Counted from the stretch's first letter, positions 51,165 to 61,444 are shown. The stretch: 64,000 nucleotides of DNA from Streptomyces apocyni (GCF_009739465.1 NZ_WHOM01000072.1:97310-161309), one strand, 5' to 3'. Numbers and translations: made by a program. Notes: generated by a model not told the origin, from the letters alone.

Positions 51165-51343
51165 ATCGTCCAGGATATCCGCGCCCCGGTCGTAGGTAAC
51201 GACGAGCCCCCGGTCACGGCCCAGAGGCTGCCCAGAAGCTGCCCCAGACGCTGTCGGCGGCGCCGATCGTCAGCGCTGGTTAGCATGGTCACGTCGACGA
51301 ATCGACTTGCCTTCACACGACCTGACGGGGTTGAGCCCAGACC

Positions 51344-51814
51344 ATGACGCAGCACCGCCCACTGCGGGGAAGACTCGACCAGCTACTGCGGGAAGTCGCC
51401 AAGTTCGGAGCGGTGGGCGGCGTCGGCATCCTGGTCAACCTCGGGGTCTTCAACCTGCTGCGGCAGACCACGGAGATTCCGGTGGTGCGGGCCTCCATAG
51501 TCGCGACGGCCGTCGCGATCTGCTGTAACTACATAGGGTTCCGGTATTTCACCTACCGCGACCGGGACAAGAGCGGCAGAACTCGGGAGATGTCGCTCTT
51601 CTTGCTGTTCAGCGCGGCGGGCCTGGTGATCGAGAACGGTGTGCTGTTCACCGCGACCTACGGGTTCGGCTGGGACAGCCAGCTACAGAGCAACATCTTC
51701 AAGTTCCTGGGTATCTCGATCGCGACGCTGTTCCGGTTCTGGTCCTATCGCACCTGGGTGTTCCGGGCGCTGCCGCCCATCAAGGACCCCGAGGCGTTGC
51801 AGCGGATCACCTGA
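51344..51814 (+). CDS. GtrA family membrane protein
   Basis: 156 residues with four hydrophobic segments. FGAVGGVGILVNLGVFNLL and CCNYIGFRYFTYRDRD match the GtrA/DPMS family, ending FRFWSYRTWVFR. GtrA-like proteins help move polyprenyl-phosphate sugars across the membrane, in keeping with the many glycopolymer genes here. Its end overlaps the convergent histidine kinase by 8 bp. Confidence 0.92.
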   Translation: MTQHRPLRGRLDQLLREVAKFGAVGGVGILVNLGVFNLLRQTTEIPVVRASIVATAVAICCNYIGFRYFTYRDRDKSGRTREMSLFLLFSAAGLVIENGVLFTATYGFGWDSQLQSNIFKFLGISIATLFRFWSYRTWVFRALPPIKDPEALQRIT

Positions 51815-53075
51815 CCGTCGGGGCATCGTCATCCGGCCGCGGCGCCGTCGTACGCGACAGGAACAGGCCGAACACCGGCGGTTTCGCCTGGAGCATCTCC
51901 AGCCGCCCGCCGTCCGCCTCGGCCAGGTCGCGGGCCACCGCCAGGCCGATCCCGGTGGAGTTGCGGCCGCTGATGGTCCGCTCGAAGATCCGCGCTCCCA
52001 GGTCGGGCGGGACTCCTGGGCCCTCGTCGGTGACCTCGACCACCACCTGGTTGCCGGTGACCCGGGTGCGCAGCGCGACCGTGCCGCCACCGTGCATCAG
52101 GGAGTTCTCGATCAGCGCGGCCAGCACCTGCGCGACCGCGCCCGGCGTGCCCACGGCCCGTAGGTCCTTCTTGCCGGAGCTGACCACGGCGCGGCCCTTG
52201 CTGCGGTAGGCCGGGCGCCACTCCTCGATCTGCTGCTTGACGATTTCGTCCAGGTCGAAGGTCACGGCGGAGCCGGTACGCGGGTCGCGGGCGTTGGTGA
52301 GCAGCCGCTGGACGACGTCGGTGAGCCGTTCGACCTGGGTGAGCGCGATGGTCGCCTCTTCCTTGACGGTCTCCGGGTCGTCGGTGAGCGTGATCTCCTC
52401 CAGCCGCATGGACAGCGCGGTCAGCGGCGTACGGAGCTGGTGCGAGGCGTCCGCGGCGAGCCGCCGCTCGGCGGTCAGCATCCGGCCGATCCGCTCGGCG
52501 CTGTTGTCCAGTACGTCGGCGACCCGGTCCAGCTCCGGCACGCCGTACCGCTTGTGGCGCGGGCGCTGGTCGCCGGAGCCGAGGCGTTCGGCGGTCTCGG
52601 CGAGGTCGGTGAGCGGCGAGGTGAGGCGGCCCGCCTGGCGCACCGCGAGCACGACCGCGGCGACGATGGTGAGCAGCGCGACGCCGCCGATGATCAGCAG
52701 GACCCGGCCGACCTCCGTGGTGACCGTGGAGCGCGGCTCCTGGACCGTGACGGTCTCGCCCTGGTCGCCCTGTTCGACGGACTCGATGACGTCGCCGCCC
52801 GGCTTGTGGCCGATCTCGATGGGCTCCCGGCCCGGGATCTCGATCAGCGCGTACCGGTCGCCGCCGACCTGGTCGCGCAGGATGCCCGCGGTGATGCGGT
52901 CCTCGCCGATCATCCGGCTGTCGACGATGGAGACCAGGCGCAGCGCTTCCGACTCCACCCGGTCCTGGGCGGCGCTGGTGATGGTCCGGGTCTCCACGAG
53001 CACGACGGAGACCCCGAAGACGGAGATCACGACGAGCACCACGGCGAGCGTGGAGGTGATGAGTCGGCGGCGCAT
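51807..53075 (-). CDS. HAMP-domain sensor histidine kinase
   Basis: 422 residues. Two helices (about 7-27 and 125-148) flank an extracytoplasmic sensor of about 95 residues, then a HAMP segment (SPLTDLAETAERLGSGD), the phospho-acceptor box AADASHQLRTPLTAL and an ATPase with N box ALIENSLMHGGG, DEGPGVPPDL and GIGLAVARDLAEADGG. It pairs with the response regulator upstream. The signal is unknown. Confidence 0.94.
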   Translation of the reverse strand: MRRRLITSTLAVVLVVISVFGVSVVLVETRTITSAAQDRVESEALRLVSIVDSRMIGEDRITAGILRDQVGGDRYALIEIPGREPIEIGHKPGGDVIESVEQGDQGETVTVQEPRSTVTTEVGRVLLIIGGVALLTIVAAVVLAVRQAGRLTSPLTDLAETAERLGSGDQRPRHKRYGVPELDRVADVLDNSAERIGRMLTAERRLAADASHQLRTPLTALSMRLEEITLTDDPETVKEEATIALTQVERLTDVVQRLLTNARDPRTGSAVTFDLDEIVKQQIEEWRPAYRSKGRAVVSSGKKDLRAVGTPGAVAQVLAALIENSLMHGGGTVALRTRVTGNQVVVEVTDEGPGVPPDLGARIFERTISGRNSTGIGLAVARDLAEADGGRLEMLQAKPPVFGLFLSRTTAPRPDDDAPTVR

Positions 53076-53080
53076 GGTGA

Positions 53081-53133
53081 GGTGGGGTGCTCAGCTCTTC
53101 TCGAAGGGGTGGGGTGCTCAGCTCTTCTCGAAG
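53081..53133. repeat. Tandem 27-bp-period duplication across the response-regulator stop codon
   Basis: Two identical 26-bp copies (53081-53106 and 53108-53133), each with GGTGGGGTGCTCAGCTCTTC. The second copy holds the end of the response-regulator gene (Phe-Glu-Lys-Ser, stop 53118-53120); the first repeats these codons in the gap before the kinase start. Confidence 0.93.
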
Positions 53134-53795
53134 CGGAAGCCGACGCCCCGCACGGTGGCGATGAAGCGTGGGTTGGCGGCGTCGTCGCCGAGCTTCTTGC
53201 GCAGCCACGAGATGTGCATGTCCAGGGTCTTGGTCGACGACCACCAGGTGGTGTCCCAGACCTCGCGCATCAGCTGCTCGCGGGTGACGACCCGGCCCGC
53301 GTCCCGTACCAGGACCCGCAAGAGGTCGAACTCCTTGGCGGTGAGCTGGAGCTCCTCCTCGCCCATCCAGGCGCGGTGCGACTCGACGTCGATCCGTACG
53401 CCGTGGGTGGCGGGCGGCGGGGTCGGCTCGGCGGCGCCGCGGCGGAGCAGGGCGCGGACCCGGGCAAGCAGTTCGGCGAGGCGGAACGGCTTGGTGACGT
53501 AGTCGTCGGCGCCCGCGTCGAGTCCGACGACGGTGTCCACCTCGTCCGCGCGGGCGGTGAGTACCAGAATCGGGAAGGTGTGCCCCTCGGAGCGCAGCCG
53601 TCTGGCCACCTCCAGGCCGTCCATGCCCGGTAGCCCCAGGTCGAGTACGACCACGTCGATGCCGTCCTGCAGACCGGCCTCCAGCGCGGTGGGTCCGTCC
53701 TCGCGCACTTCGACCTCGTAACCCTCCCTGCGCAGTGCGCGGGCCAGTGGCTCCGAGATGGACGCGTCGTCCTCGGCGAGCAGTACACGGGTCAT
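53118..53795 (-). CDS. OmpR/PhoB-type response regulator
   Basis: 225 residues from ATG 53795 (MTRVLLAEDDASISEPLARAL). The receiver has acidic pair ED at 8-9, phospho-acceptor Asp in VVVLDLGLPGMDG near 52, and Lys in YVTKPFRLAELLAR near 102. Residues about 130-222 are a winged-helix DNA-binding domain (LTAKEFDLLRVLV, WWSSTKTLDMHISWLRKKLG, VRGVGFRFE). Same-strand partner of the kinase, 42 bp apart. The frame is open upstream but not family-like. Confidence 0.95.
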   Translation of the reverse strand: MTRVLLAEDDASISEPLARALRREGYEVEVREDGPTALEAGLQDGIDVVVLDLGLPGMDGLEVARRLRSEGHTFPILVLTARADEVDTVVGLDAGADDYVTKPFRLAELLARVRALLRRGAAEPTPPPATHGVRIDVESHRAWMGEEELQLTAKEFDLLRVLVRDAGRVVTREQLMREVWDTTWWSSTKTLDMHISWLRKKLGDDAANPRFIATVRGVGFRFEKS

Positions 53796-53925
53796 GCAGT
53801 GATGGTAGTCCGCACGCTCGCGGCGCCGGACGGCGATGGGGCGAGCCTGTGGAACTGGTAAAGAATTCGGCAAGATACCTTCGAAACTAGGGATAGGTTC
53901 CCCAAACATCCTGTGATCCATCTCT

Positions 53926-53961
53926 CATACGCTTCCATATGCCGCATTGCGTTGGCGTATG
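53926..53961. promoter_or_regulatory. Interrupted palindrome upstream of the peptide transporter
   Basis: CATACGC (53926-53932) and GCGTATG (53955-53961) are exact complements 22 bases apart, followed by a TTGGCG...TTTAAT promoter-like pair (53952-53978). The site is in the divergent gap between the response regulator and the transporter. Confidence 0.4.
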
Positions 53962-54094
53962 GTGTCGGAACGTTTAATTCCGCACGACGAGACCTTTGGC
54001 TCGCTCTTCCTGCCGAAGGTCTCTTTTATGCGCACAAGTCAACCGCGACCTTGGGTGAGTTGGTGCGCGCCCCCCGAGCGAACAAGGATCGACC

Positions 54095-55615
<1,521 letters not shown>

Positions 55616-55631
55616 CGCGCGATCCGTACGG

Positions 55632-55671
55632 GCGAAGGGCCGCCGCACCTTGGGGTGTGGCGGCCCTTCGC
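55632..55671. terminator. Bidirectional hairpin terminator
   Basis: An 18-bp inverted repeat with one G-T position (GCGAAGGGCCGCCGCACC and partner) and a 4-base loop, between the convergent peptide transporter and the surface-protein gene. Confidence 0.87.
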
Positions 55672-55691
55672 GTTGCTGGGGCTGGGGTTGC

Positions 55692-57149
55692 TTAGCGCAG
55701 GCGCCGCCTCGGCATGAAGGTGAAGACCGCGCCGCCGAGCAGGATCACGGTGCCCGCGACCAGGGCGAGGGCGCGCAGGGCGCCGTTGTCGCTGGCGCCG
55801 GTCTCGGCGAGGCCGCCGCCCGTGCCGCTGCTACCGCCGGTTGAGCCGGGGCCGCCCGCTGTGCCGCCGGAGGAGCCGGTCGACCCGGTGGACCCCGTCG
55901 ACCCGCCGTCGGAACCGCCGCTGGTGGTGCCGCCGTTGGACGTGCCGCCCGTGACGCCGCCCTCGTCCTCGACGTCGAGTTCCAGGGACACCGGTGCCTC
56001 GCCCTTGACCGTGCAGGGGATGGTGATGTCCTGGCCGCCCAGGGACACCTTGATGGTGAGCGTGCCGGGGGCGAGGGTGGCCTTTCCGGCGGCGCCTGGC
56101 GTGTACGTTCCCGTCATGTCGGGGAGGTTGACCGGCTTGCCCTGCTCCAGAGGTTCCTTGTTGGGCGGTCCCGTGACCTTGACCGTGCCCTTGTCCGCGC
56201 CGCCTATCGTCACGTCCATGGACGGGGTGAGGGCGTTCGCGGGCAGCGGGGCCGGGCTGTCCATCACGCCGTCGGCGGTGGCGACGGTGAGGTCGTAACT
56301 GCCGTCTTTCTTCTTGGCGTTGATCGTGACGGCCGACTCGATGCTGTCAGGCCCGGGTGACTCGCAGGCGAAGGCTACGGTCACCTCCTTGCCGGGGAAG
56401 TCGGTCTCGTCGCCGCCATCGCCGCCGCCTGTGGTGCCACCGGTGTCGTCGCCACCGGTGCCGCCGGTACCGCCGGTGTCTCCGCCAGAGTCACCGCCCG
56501 TGGATCCGCCCGTGTCGCCTCCGGTCCCGCCGGTGTCGCCTCCTGTCCCCCCGGTGTCACCACCGGTGTCGCCACCCGAGGCGCCGCCGCCCGAACTCCC
56601 GCCGTCCTCCGTGACGTTGATGGTCGCCGCCACGTCGACCTCCTCGGTCGGGGCGCACTTGGTGTCCGTCGAGATCGGCTTGCTGACGTTGATCTCGTAC
56701 GTGTCCGGGGTGAGCGTGACCTCGCCCGCCGCCGTCAGCGTCAGCGTGGCCTTCATGTCGGACAGCACCATCGGACTGTTCTTCGGGATCGGCGGGTTCG
56801 CGCGCTCACCCTCCATCGCGAGGTCCTCGGTCTGCGCCCCGGCCAACTTCAGTACGCCGGTCGGCTTGACCGTGTCCGCGTCCAGGTCGAGCACGTCCGG
56901 GTTGCTCGACGCGGCCTTGACCGTCTTCCAGACCACCTCGACCTCGTCGCCGACCTTCGCCTCGGCCGGTGCCGTGATGTCCACCGTGGTGGTGCCCTGC
57001 ACGGGCGGCAGCCCGGAGATCGGGGGCGGTACGCACTCGGTCGCGTACGAAACTTCGGCGGCCTGTGCGGGACTCGCGGCCAGCAGGATTCCCGCGCCGC
57101 CGAGCATGAGCGCGACTCCCACCGCGCTCACTCTCCTATGCGTGATCAC
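55692..57149 (-). CDS. Cell-surface protein with two Cys-bounded domains and LAETG anchor
   Basis: 485 residues from GTG 57149, with GAGGAG 6 bases upstream. Signal peptide ending ASPAQA; domain A (about 30-165) begins YATEC and ends with TKC; a GGDTGG/TGG repeat linker of about 70 residues; domain B (about 240-375) begins FACESPG and ends IPC. A second Gly/Ser/Thr linker leads to LAETGASDNGALR, a hydrophobic helix and RRRLR, a sortase sorting signal (LAxTG is typical of class E). Domain B resembles the domain in the 59293-60000 protein. Function unknown; likely wall-anchored adhesin or structural protein. Confidence 0.85.
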   Translation of the reverse strand: MITHRRVSAVGVALMLGGAGILLAASPAQAAEVSYATECVPPPISGLPPVQGTTTVDITAPAEAKVGDEVEVVWKTVKAASSNPDVLDLDADTVKPTGVLKLAGAQTEDLAMEGERANPPIPKNSPMVLSDMKATLTLTAAGEVTLTPDTYEINVSKPISTDTKCAPTEEVDVAATINVTEDGGSSGGGASGGDTGGDTGGTGGDTGGTGGDTGGSTGGDSGGDTGGTGGTGGDDTGGTTGGGDGGDETDFPGKEVTVAFACESPGPDSIESAVTINAKKKDGSYDLTVATADGVMDSPAPLPANALTPSMDVTIGGADKGTVKVTGPPNKEPLEQGKPVNLPDMTGTYTPGAAGKATLAPGTLTIKVSLGGQDITIPCTVKGEAPVSLELDVEDEGGVTGGTSNGGTTSGGSDGGSTGSTGSTGSSGGTAGGPGSTGGSSGTGGGLAETGASDNGALRALALVAGTVILLGGAVFTFMPRRRLR

Positions 57150-58350
57150 GTCTTTCTCCTCTTGTGTCAGGGGTGAACCACGGCAGCCCGGCCGTGGGCG
57201 GGTCGGCCCCCGAGTCCGGGTGCGGGTGCGGATCCGGGGCCGGGTGCTGGTGCGGGTGCGAGTGCGGTGTTCGAGTGGCCGGGGCTCGTTCGGTGACCGA
57301 CCTGAGCGGCGCCAGCGCCTTCGGCAGCCGCGGGGAAGTCCGTCGCGGCGACCGGCGCGCGCGACGGCCACCGGGCCGCCCACGCGGCCGCACCCGGTCG
57401 ACGACCGCCATCCCGATCCGGAAGACGGCCGCGGGAACGACCAGAGCGAGCAGAATCCAGAAGAGCGTCACCCCCCAGGGCCGCCCCACCTCCCACGGCT
57501 GCTCGACGAGCATCCGCCCCTCGTACCGCAGCGACACCACGTAGTCACCGTGCGCTCCGGCGTTCAGCTGGACCGGAAGTTTGACCTGGGCCTTCTTGCC
57601 CGGTTCGAGAGTGCCGCGCCACTCCCGCTCCTCCCAGCCCGGGGCGAACACGCCGTGCGAGGTACCGACTTCGAAGAGGGGGTCCTTGACCGGCGTCGTG
57701 CCGAAGTTGCCGATGGTGACCACGAGCCTGCGCGAGGCGGGCGCGCCGAACCAGGTGAGGACGCCGCTCGACCCCTCGAGCCGGGTCGCGGCCAGCACCC
57801 GGATCCGCTCGCCGCCGTCCGGCTCCGGGAGCGGCTTCACCGGGTGACCGGCCACCTTCAACTCGGCCTGCGCGGAGGCCTTCGCGCCGGTGACCGTCGC
57901 GACATGCACCACGCACGGGCATGGCTTGGGCGGTTCGGCGACGGGCAGCTTCTTGCTGAAGCGGCCCTTCGCGTCGGTGGTGACGGCCAGCCCGTCGGCG
58001 TTGGCGCAGGCGTTGGTGCCGCCGATCATGTTCTGTCCGCAGATCAGCAGGGTCAGCAGGGTGGTGGGGCGCCAGCCCTCGCCCTTCACGGTGATCGAAC
58101 CGCCCTTGCCCGCCTCCGTCTTGGAGAGCTCGACGGTGGGCTGCTCGGCGGCGGCCGCGCTCGGCGCGGAGAGGGTGGGCGGCAGGGCCAGCGCCAAGGC
58201 GAGTACGGCGGCGAGCGCGGTCAGCACGCCCCACGCGGTGCGCTCGCGGCGGTGGTGGTGCGGGCGGGCACGGGGACGGGCATGGCGGCGGGTGTGGGAG
58301 CGAGGGCGGGCGTGGCGGCGGGTGCGGCGGCGGGTGTGGTGGGCGTTCAC
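57136..58350 (-). CDS. Membrane-anchored surface protein with His-rich C-terminus
   Basis: 404 residues. Residues 1-38 are almost all Arg/His/Pro, followed by a signal-anchor helix; the extracellular part includes a neocarzinostatin- or IPT-like domain (VELSKTEAGKGGSITVKGEGWRP, then CGQN and CPC cysteines) and a beta domain near 190-290 (RLVVTIGNFGTTPVKDP). One helix at about 305-328 precedes a cytosolic Arg-rich region and the tail HSHPHQHPAPDPHPHPD, a possible metal-binding stretch. It overlaps the LAETG gene by 14 bp and follows the DUF916-like gene by 3 bp. Confidence 0.8.
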   Translation of the reverse strand: MNAHHTRRRTRRHARPRSHTRRHARPRARPHHHRRERTAWGVLTALAAVLALALALPPTLSAPSAAAAEQPTVELSKTEAGKGGSITVKGEGWRPTTLLTLLICGQNMIGGTNACANADGLAVTTDAKGRFSKKLPVAEPPKPCPCVVHVATVTGAKASAQAELKVAGHPVKPLPEPDGGERIRVLAATRLEGSSGVLTWFGAPASRRLVVTIGNFGTTPVKDPLFEVGTSHGVFAPGWEEREWRGTLEPGKKAQVKLPVQLNAGAHGDYVVSLRYEGRMLVEQPWEVGRPWGVTLFWILLALVVPAAVFRIGMAVVDRVRPRGRPGGRRARRSPRRTSPRLPKALAPLRSVTERAPATRTPHSHPHQHPAPDPHPHPDSGADPPTAGLPWFTPDTRGERRDHA

Positions 58351-58353
58351 GGG

Positions 58354-59292
58354 TCAGTCCTCCGTCCCTGCGGACGTACATGCCAGCTGTGCTGGCCGCG
58401 CTGGCTCTCGTACGGCCGCCTTGTCGGCGGCGCGTGCGCGGCTCCGTATCCGCCACCGCCACAGCACCGCGCCCACGACGGCGAGCAGCCCGCCGCCCGT
58501 ACCCGCGACGGCGCCCCAGGGCACGAAGGTGGCCGACGCGGTGACCTCGTCCCGGGCTCCACCCGCCGCCGTGACCGTCAGCCGTACGTCCACCGAGTCC
58601 AGCGCGGGCGCCGCTCCCGGCCAGGGCTCGACGAGCTCGACGCGGCGGCCGGGGAGCAGGTCCACGGACAGCTCGCGTGGGCCTCGGTCGAGCCGCTCGC
58701 CGAAGACCCCGTCGGCGCGCACCGCCAGCTTGGGGCGCAGCACGGTGTTGCCTCGGTTGACCAGGTCGTACGTGATGCCGCCGGCGCCGACCCGTACCTG
58801 CTCCACGGTGAGCGCCGACAGGGTCGGCCCGCTGACCCGCAGGTGCAGCCGCACCTCGGCGTCGCGGCCACCGGAACGGGCGATGATCGCGCCGGGGTGG
58901 TCGCCGGGCACCGCGTCGGCGGGGACGGTCACGGTGAACGGGATCTCGGCGCGGGTACGCGGCGGCACCCGTACCTTCTTCCGCGCGGTGGTGATCCAGC
59001 CGCCGCCGTCCCCGCGCAGTGCGACGGTCCGGGGTTCGTCCGCGGGGTTGGTCACCGTCACGGTGTCCTGGAGTACGGTTCCCGGCGCTCCCTCGAAGTA
59101 GAAGGAGGGCCGTCCGTCCTTCGCGGTACGCGCCCCGTCCCCGGTGGCGGGGGCGACCGACCAGCGGGCGCCGCCCTCTCCGCTGTCTCCGCCGTCCCGG
59201 TCAGCGCCGTACGCCACCGGCGCCACGGGCAGCGCGAGCAGACCGGCCACCGCCAGCAGACGGACGGCGGTGGCCCGGGGGCTGGGCGGCAT
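58354..59292 (-). CDS. DUF916-like (WxL peptidoglycan-binding) surface protein
   Basis: 312 residues. Signal peptide (LLAVAGLLALPVAPVAYG); residues about 55-165 read RWSVAPATGDGARTAKDGRPSFYFEGAPGTVLQDTVTVTNP and PADAVPGDHPGAIIARSGG, the pattern of the DUF916 domain of WxL-locus proteins; a further beta domain reaches about 250; one helix (AVAGTGGGLLAVVGAVLWRW) and a short basic tail. In Firmicutes such proteins bind peptidoglycan next to WxL surface proteins. Exact abutment to both neighbours shows an operon. Confidence 0.85.
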   Translation of the reverse strand: MPPSPRATAVRLLAVAGLLALPVAPVAYGADRDGGDSGEGGARWSVAPATGDGARTAKDGRPSFYFEGAPGTVLQDTVTVTNPADEPRTVALRGDGGGWITTARKKVRVPPRTRAEIPFTVTVPADAVPGDHPGAIIARSGGRDAEVRLHLRVSGPTLSALTVEQVRVGAGGITYDLVNRGNTVLRPKLAVRADGVFGERLDRGPRELSVDLLPGRRVELVEPWPGAAPALDSVDVRLTVTAAGGARDEVTASATFVPWGAVAGTGGGLLAVVGAVLWRWRIRSRARAADKAAVREPARPAQLACTSAGTED

Positions 59293-60000
59293 CTACCGAC
59301 GCGCCTGGTTGCGCCGGGTCAGCCAGAGCACGCCCGCGGCGCCGGTCAGCAACACCGTGCCGCCCAGGGTGCCGAGCGCGATCGCGTTGTCCTGGGGTCC
59401 GGTCTTGGGCAGCTCGTCGCTCCCCGAGGGAGCGCCGGTCGAGCCGCCGGTCGAGCCGCCGGTCGAGCCGCCGGTGGAACCGCCCGAGCCCTTGACGTCG
59501 AGCGTCAGGGACGGCTTCGGGTTGTTCTGCGCGTCGCAGGTGGTGGTCGTACCCAGCGCCTTGATGGTCAGCGTGGACGCCGTGAAGGTGACCTTGCCGG
59601 TCGCCTTGGGCGTGTACGTACCGGTCAGATCGCTGATCTTGATGGGTGTGTCGGCCGGAAGCGCCGCGTCGTTCGCGGGCCCCCTGACCGAAACCGTCCC
59701 GCTCTCCGCGCCGCCCAGCTTGATCACCGCGCTCGGCTCCATCGCGCCCTTGCCCAGTTCCACCGGGCTCTCCGACACGCCCTTCTCGAAGGACATCGTG
59801 AGCTTGTAGTCGCTGCCGCTCTTCTCGCTCTTGATGTCGATCGGGGAGACGGCCCCCTTGTCGCCGATCGGCGTCTTGCACATGTAGTCGACGTCCACGA
59901 CGTCGGCGTGGGCGGCGGGGGCGCCGATGAGCACCACCGAACCGGCCAGAACCGCGCCGAGCGCCAGCGCGAGCGCGGCTGAGTGTTTCCGGTACGACAC
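59293..60000 (-). CDS. LPKTG-anchored surface protein
   Basis: 235 residues from GTG 60000 with GAGGGG 8 bases upstream. Signal peptide ending APAAHA; one Cys-bounded domain (about 36-165: DVDYMC at the start, TTTTC at the end, with SDLTGTYTPKATGKVTF inside); a (GGST)n linker; then LPKTGPQDNAIALG, hydrophobic helix and RRNQARR, a sortase sorting signal. First gene of the four-gene surface operon; no sortase gene is in the window. Confidence 0.88.
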   Translation of the reverse strand: MSYRKHSAALALALGAVLAGSVVLIGAPAAHADVVDVDYMCKTPIGDKGAVSPIDIKSEKSGSDYKLTMSFEKGVSESPVELGKGAMEPSAVIKLGGAESGTVSVRGPANDAALPADTPIKISDLTGTYTPKATGKVTFTASTLTIKALGTTTTCDAQNNPKPSLTLDVKGSGGSTGGSTGGSTGGSTGAPSGSDELPKTGPQDNAIALGTLGGTVLLTGAAGVLWLTRRNQARR

Positions 60001-60198
60001 CTGAACTTCCCCTCATGCCGGTGGCGACGGCCGTGAGCAACGGGCGCGGGAACCCGCCAAGTTACTGACGGCACATCAGATTGGGCGCTCAAGGTACGCC
60101 CGGGGCCGTGTGGAGGGAAGACAAAAGACAGCCCCGATCGAGGGCTGCCGAAGGAGGTCTGAAAGTGAGTACGAACCGCCGGTAACGCCGACGGCTAC

Positions 60199-60217
60199 GG
60201 GGCGGGGCGGGGCGGGG
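60199..60217 (+). repeat. GGGGC repeat (G-quadruplex motif)
   Basis: GGGG four times separated by single C, just beyond the stop of the anti-sigma gene. It meets the strict G-quadruplex pattern with one-base loops. Confidence 0.85.
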
Positions 60218-60229
60218 CCGCTCGCCGGA

Positions 60230-60736
60230 CTACCCCGGGGCGCCGAGCTCCGCCCACACGGTCTTGCCCGACGTGTCCGGGGTCCGTACGACCCCCCAGT
60301 CCAGGCAGAGCCGCTGCACGATGAACATCCCGTGCCCCCCGGGCCGCCCGACCCGGTGCGGCGTACGCGGCGCGGGCTGGCCCGTACCGCGGTCGGAGAC
60401 CTCAAGACGCAGCACCTTGCCGTCGCAGCCGACCCACAGCTGGTCGGCACCGCCCGCGTGCAGGCAGGCATTGGTGACCAGCTCCGAGACGACCAGCAGC
60501 ACATCCTCGGCGGCCGCCCGCTGGTCGGCGTTGGCCGCGGGGAGCCAACCCCAGTCATGGAGGGCCTGGCGGGTGAAGTCGCGGGCCAGCGGGACGATGC
60601 CGCTCGCACCGTTCAGGGCCAGCCTGCGCACCTGATCGGTGGCGCGCGCGCCCGGCGCGCCAGAACCCGGCTGCGGGCCGCGGTCGCCCGACTCGGGGTC
60701 GCGGTCGCCCGGCGAGAGGGGCCGGGTGGTGCTCAT
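60230..60736 (-). CDS. Anti-sigma factor ATPase (PrsI-like)
   Basis: 168 residues from ATG 60736; GTG 60748 is possible. A GHKL ATPase/kinase of the RsbW class: N box ELVTNACLHAGG, G1 box DRGTGQPAP, and GRPGGHGMFIVQRL. It should bind the sigma factor and release it when its anti-anti-sigma partner is available. A 50-residue Pro/Arg-rich N-terminal extension is unusual. The arrangement with 60950 and 61572 matches the PrsI-ArsI-SigI set described in S. coelicolor, as I recall it. Confidence 0.87.
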   Translation of the reverse strand: MSTTRPLSPGDRDPESGDRGPQPGSGAPGARATDQVRRLALNGASGIVPLARDFTRQALHDWGWLPAANADQRAAAEDVLLVVSELVTNACLHAGGADQLWVGCDGKVLRLEVSDRGTGQPAPRTPHRVGRPGGHGMFIVQRLCLDWGVVRTPDTSGKTVWAELGAPG

Positions 60737-60949
60737 CAGCGCTTTCACCTCACCGATTGACCAGTACTAGGCAAGAATATTCGAGAACTCGAGCCGGAGA
60801 GTTCCCAACCCCAGCAGCAGTCTCCTGCCCGGCCGAACCGTGAGAACACCCACTTCTTCGTCATGGGTGGTGTGATACCGGTTACGCGTGGGTCACGGGC
60901 AGATCACGCCAGCACAACCGTGCTGTAACTTCACGCGATCAGCGGACTA

Positions 60950-61318
60950 TCACTCAGTCAGCGCGGCTTCGAGCGTTTTGTGCACGGTGAAGACCGCTTC
61001 CGCTCCGGTGATCTCGAAGACCCTCGCCACGACGGGCAACATGCCCGCCAGATGCACTCCGCCACCCGCGGCCTCCGCCTTGAGCCGGGCGCCGAGGAGG
61101 ACGTTGAGTCCGGTCGAATCGCAGAACTCCAGCCGGGAGCAGTCGACGACCAGCCGCGCCCTACCCCCGTCGACACAGGCCTCCAGCGGTTCTCGCAACA
61201 GATCGGCGGTGTGGTGATCCAGCTCACCCGCAGGAGTCACGATGGCGCTGCGCCCCTCGTGACGCACCTCCACCTGAAGGCGCCCCCGGTTTGCGCTGCC
61301 GACCGTCCCGCGGTCCAT
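60950..61318 (-). CDS. Anti-sigma factor antagonist, STAS domain (ArsI-like)
   Basis: 122 residues from MDRGTVGSANRGRL (61316-61318); ATG 61369 would add 17 residues. The STAS fold is clear: AIVTPAGELDHHTADLLREPL, LVVDCSRLEFCDSTGLNVLLGARL with the Ser-Thr phosphorylation site typical of SpoIIAA/RsbV, and MLPVVARVFEITG. Same strand as the anti-sigma gene, divergent from the sigma gene. Confidence 0.9.
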   Translation of the reverse strand: MDRGTVGSANRGRLQVEVRHEGRSAIVTPAGELDHHTADLLREPLEACVDGGRARLVVDCSRLEFCDSTGLNVLLGARLKAEAAGGGVHLAGMLPVVARVFEITGAEAVFTVHKTLEAALTE

Positions 61319-61444
61319 GCCGTCTCTCTTCCGAACGTTTAGAAACCAATGCTTGACGCCCTTGAACATTACGCCCTCCCCGCTCGACCGGGTAGCCGAA
61401 CATCCCCCTGGAAACGGACATTTGCTGACAAACTACACTTGCAA

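Noticed and set aside
56314..59982. A 1222-codon plus-strand open frame
   Set aside because: Antisense to the four-gene surface operon; composition is driven by repeat DNA and there is no ribosome site or family match.
60165..60185. Six-codon frame with a perfect GGAGG site (GTGAGTACGAACCGCCGGTAA)
   Set aside because: Too short to support as a gene; it might be a leftover gene start, but nothing else supports it.
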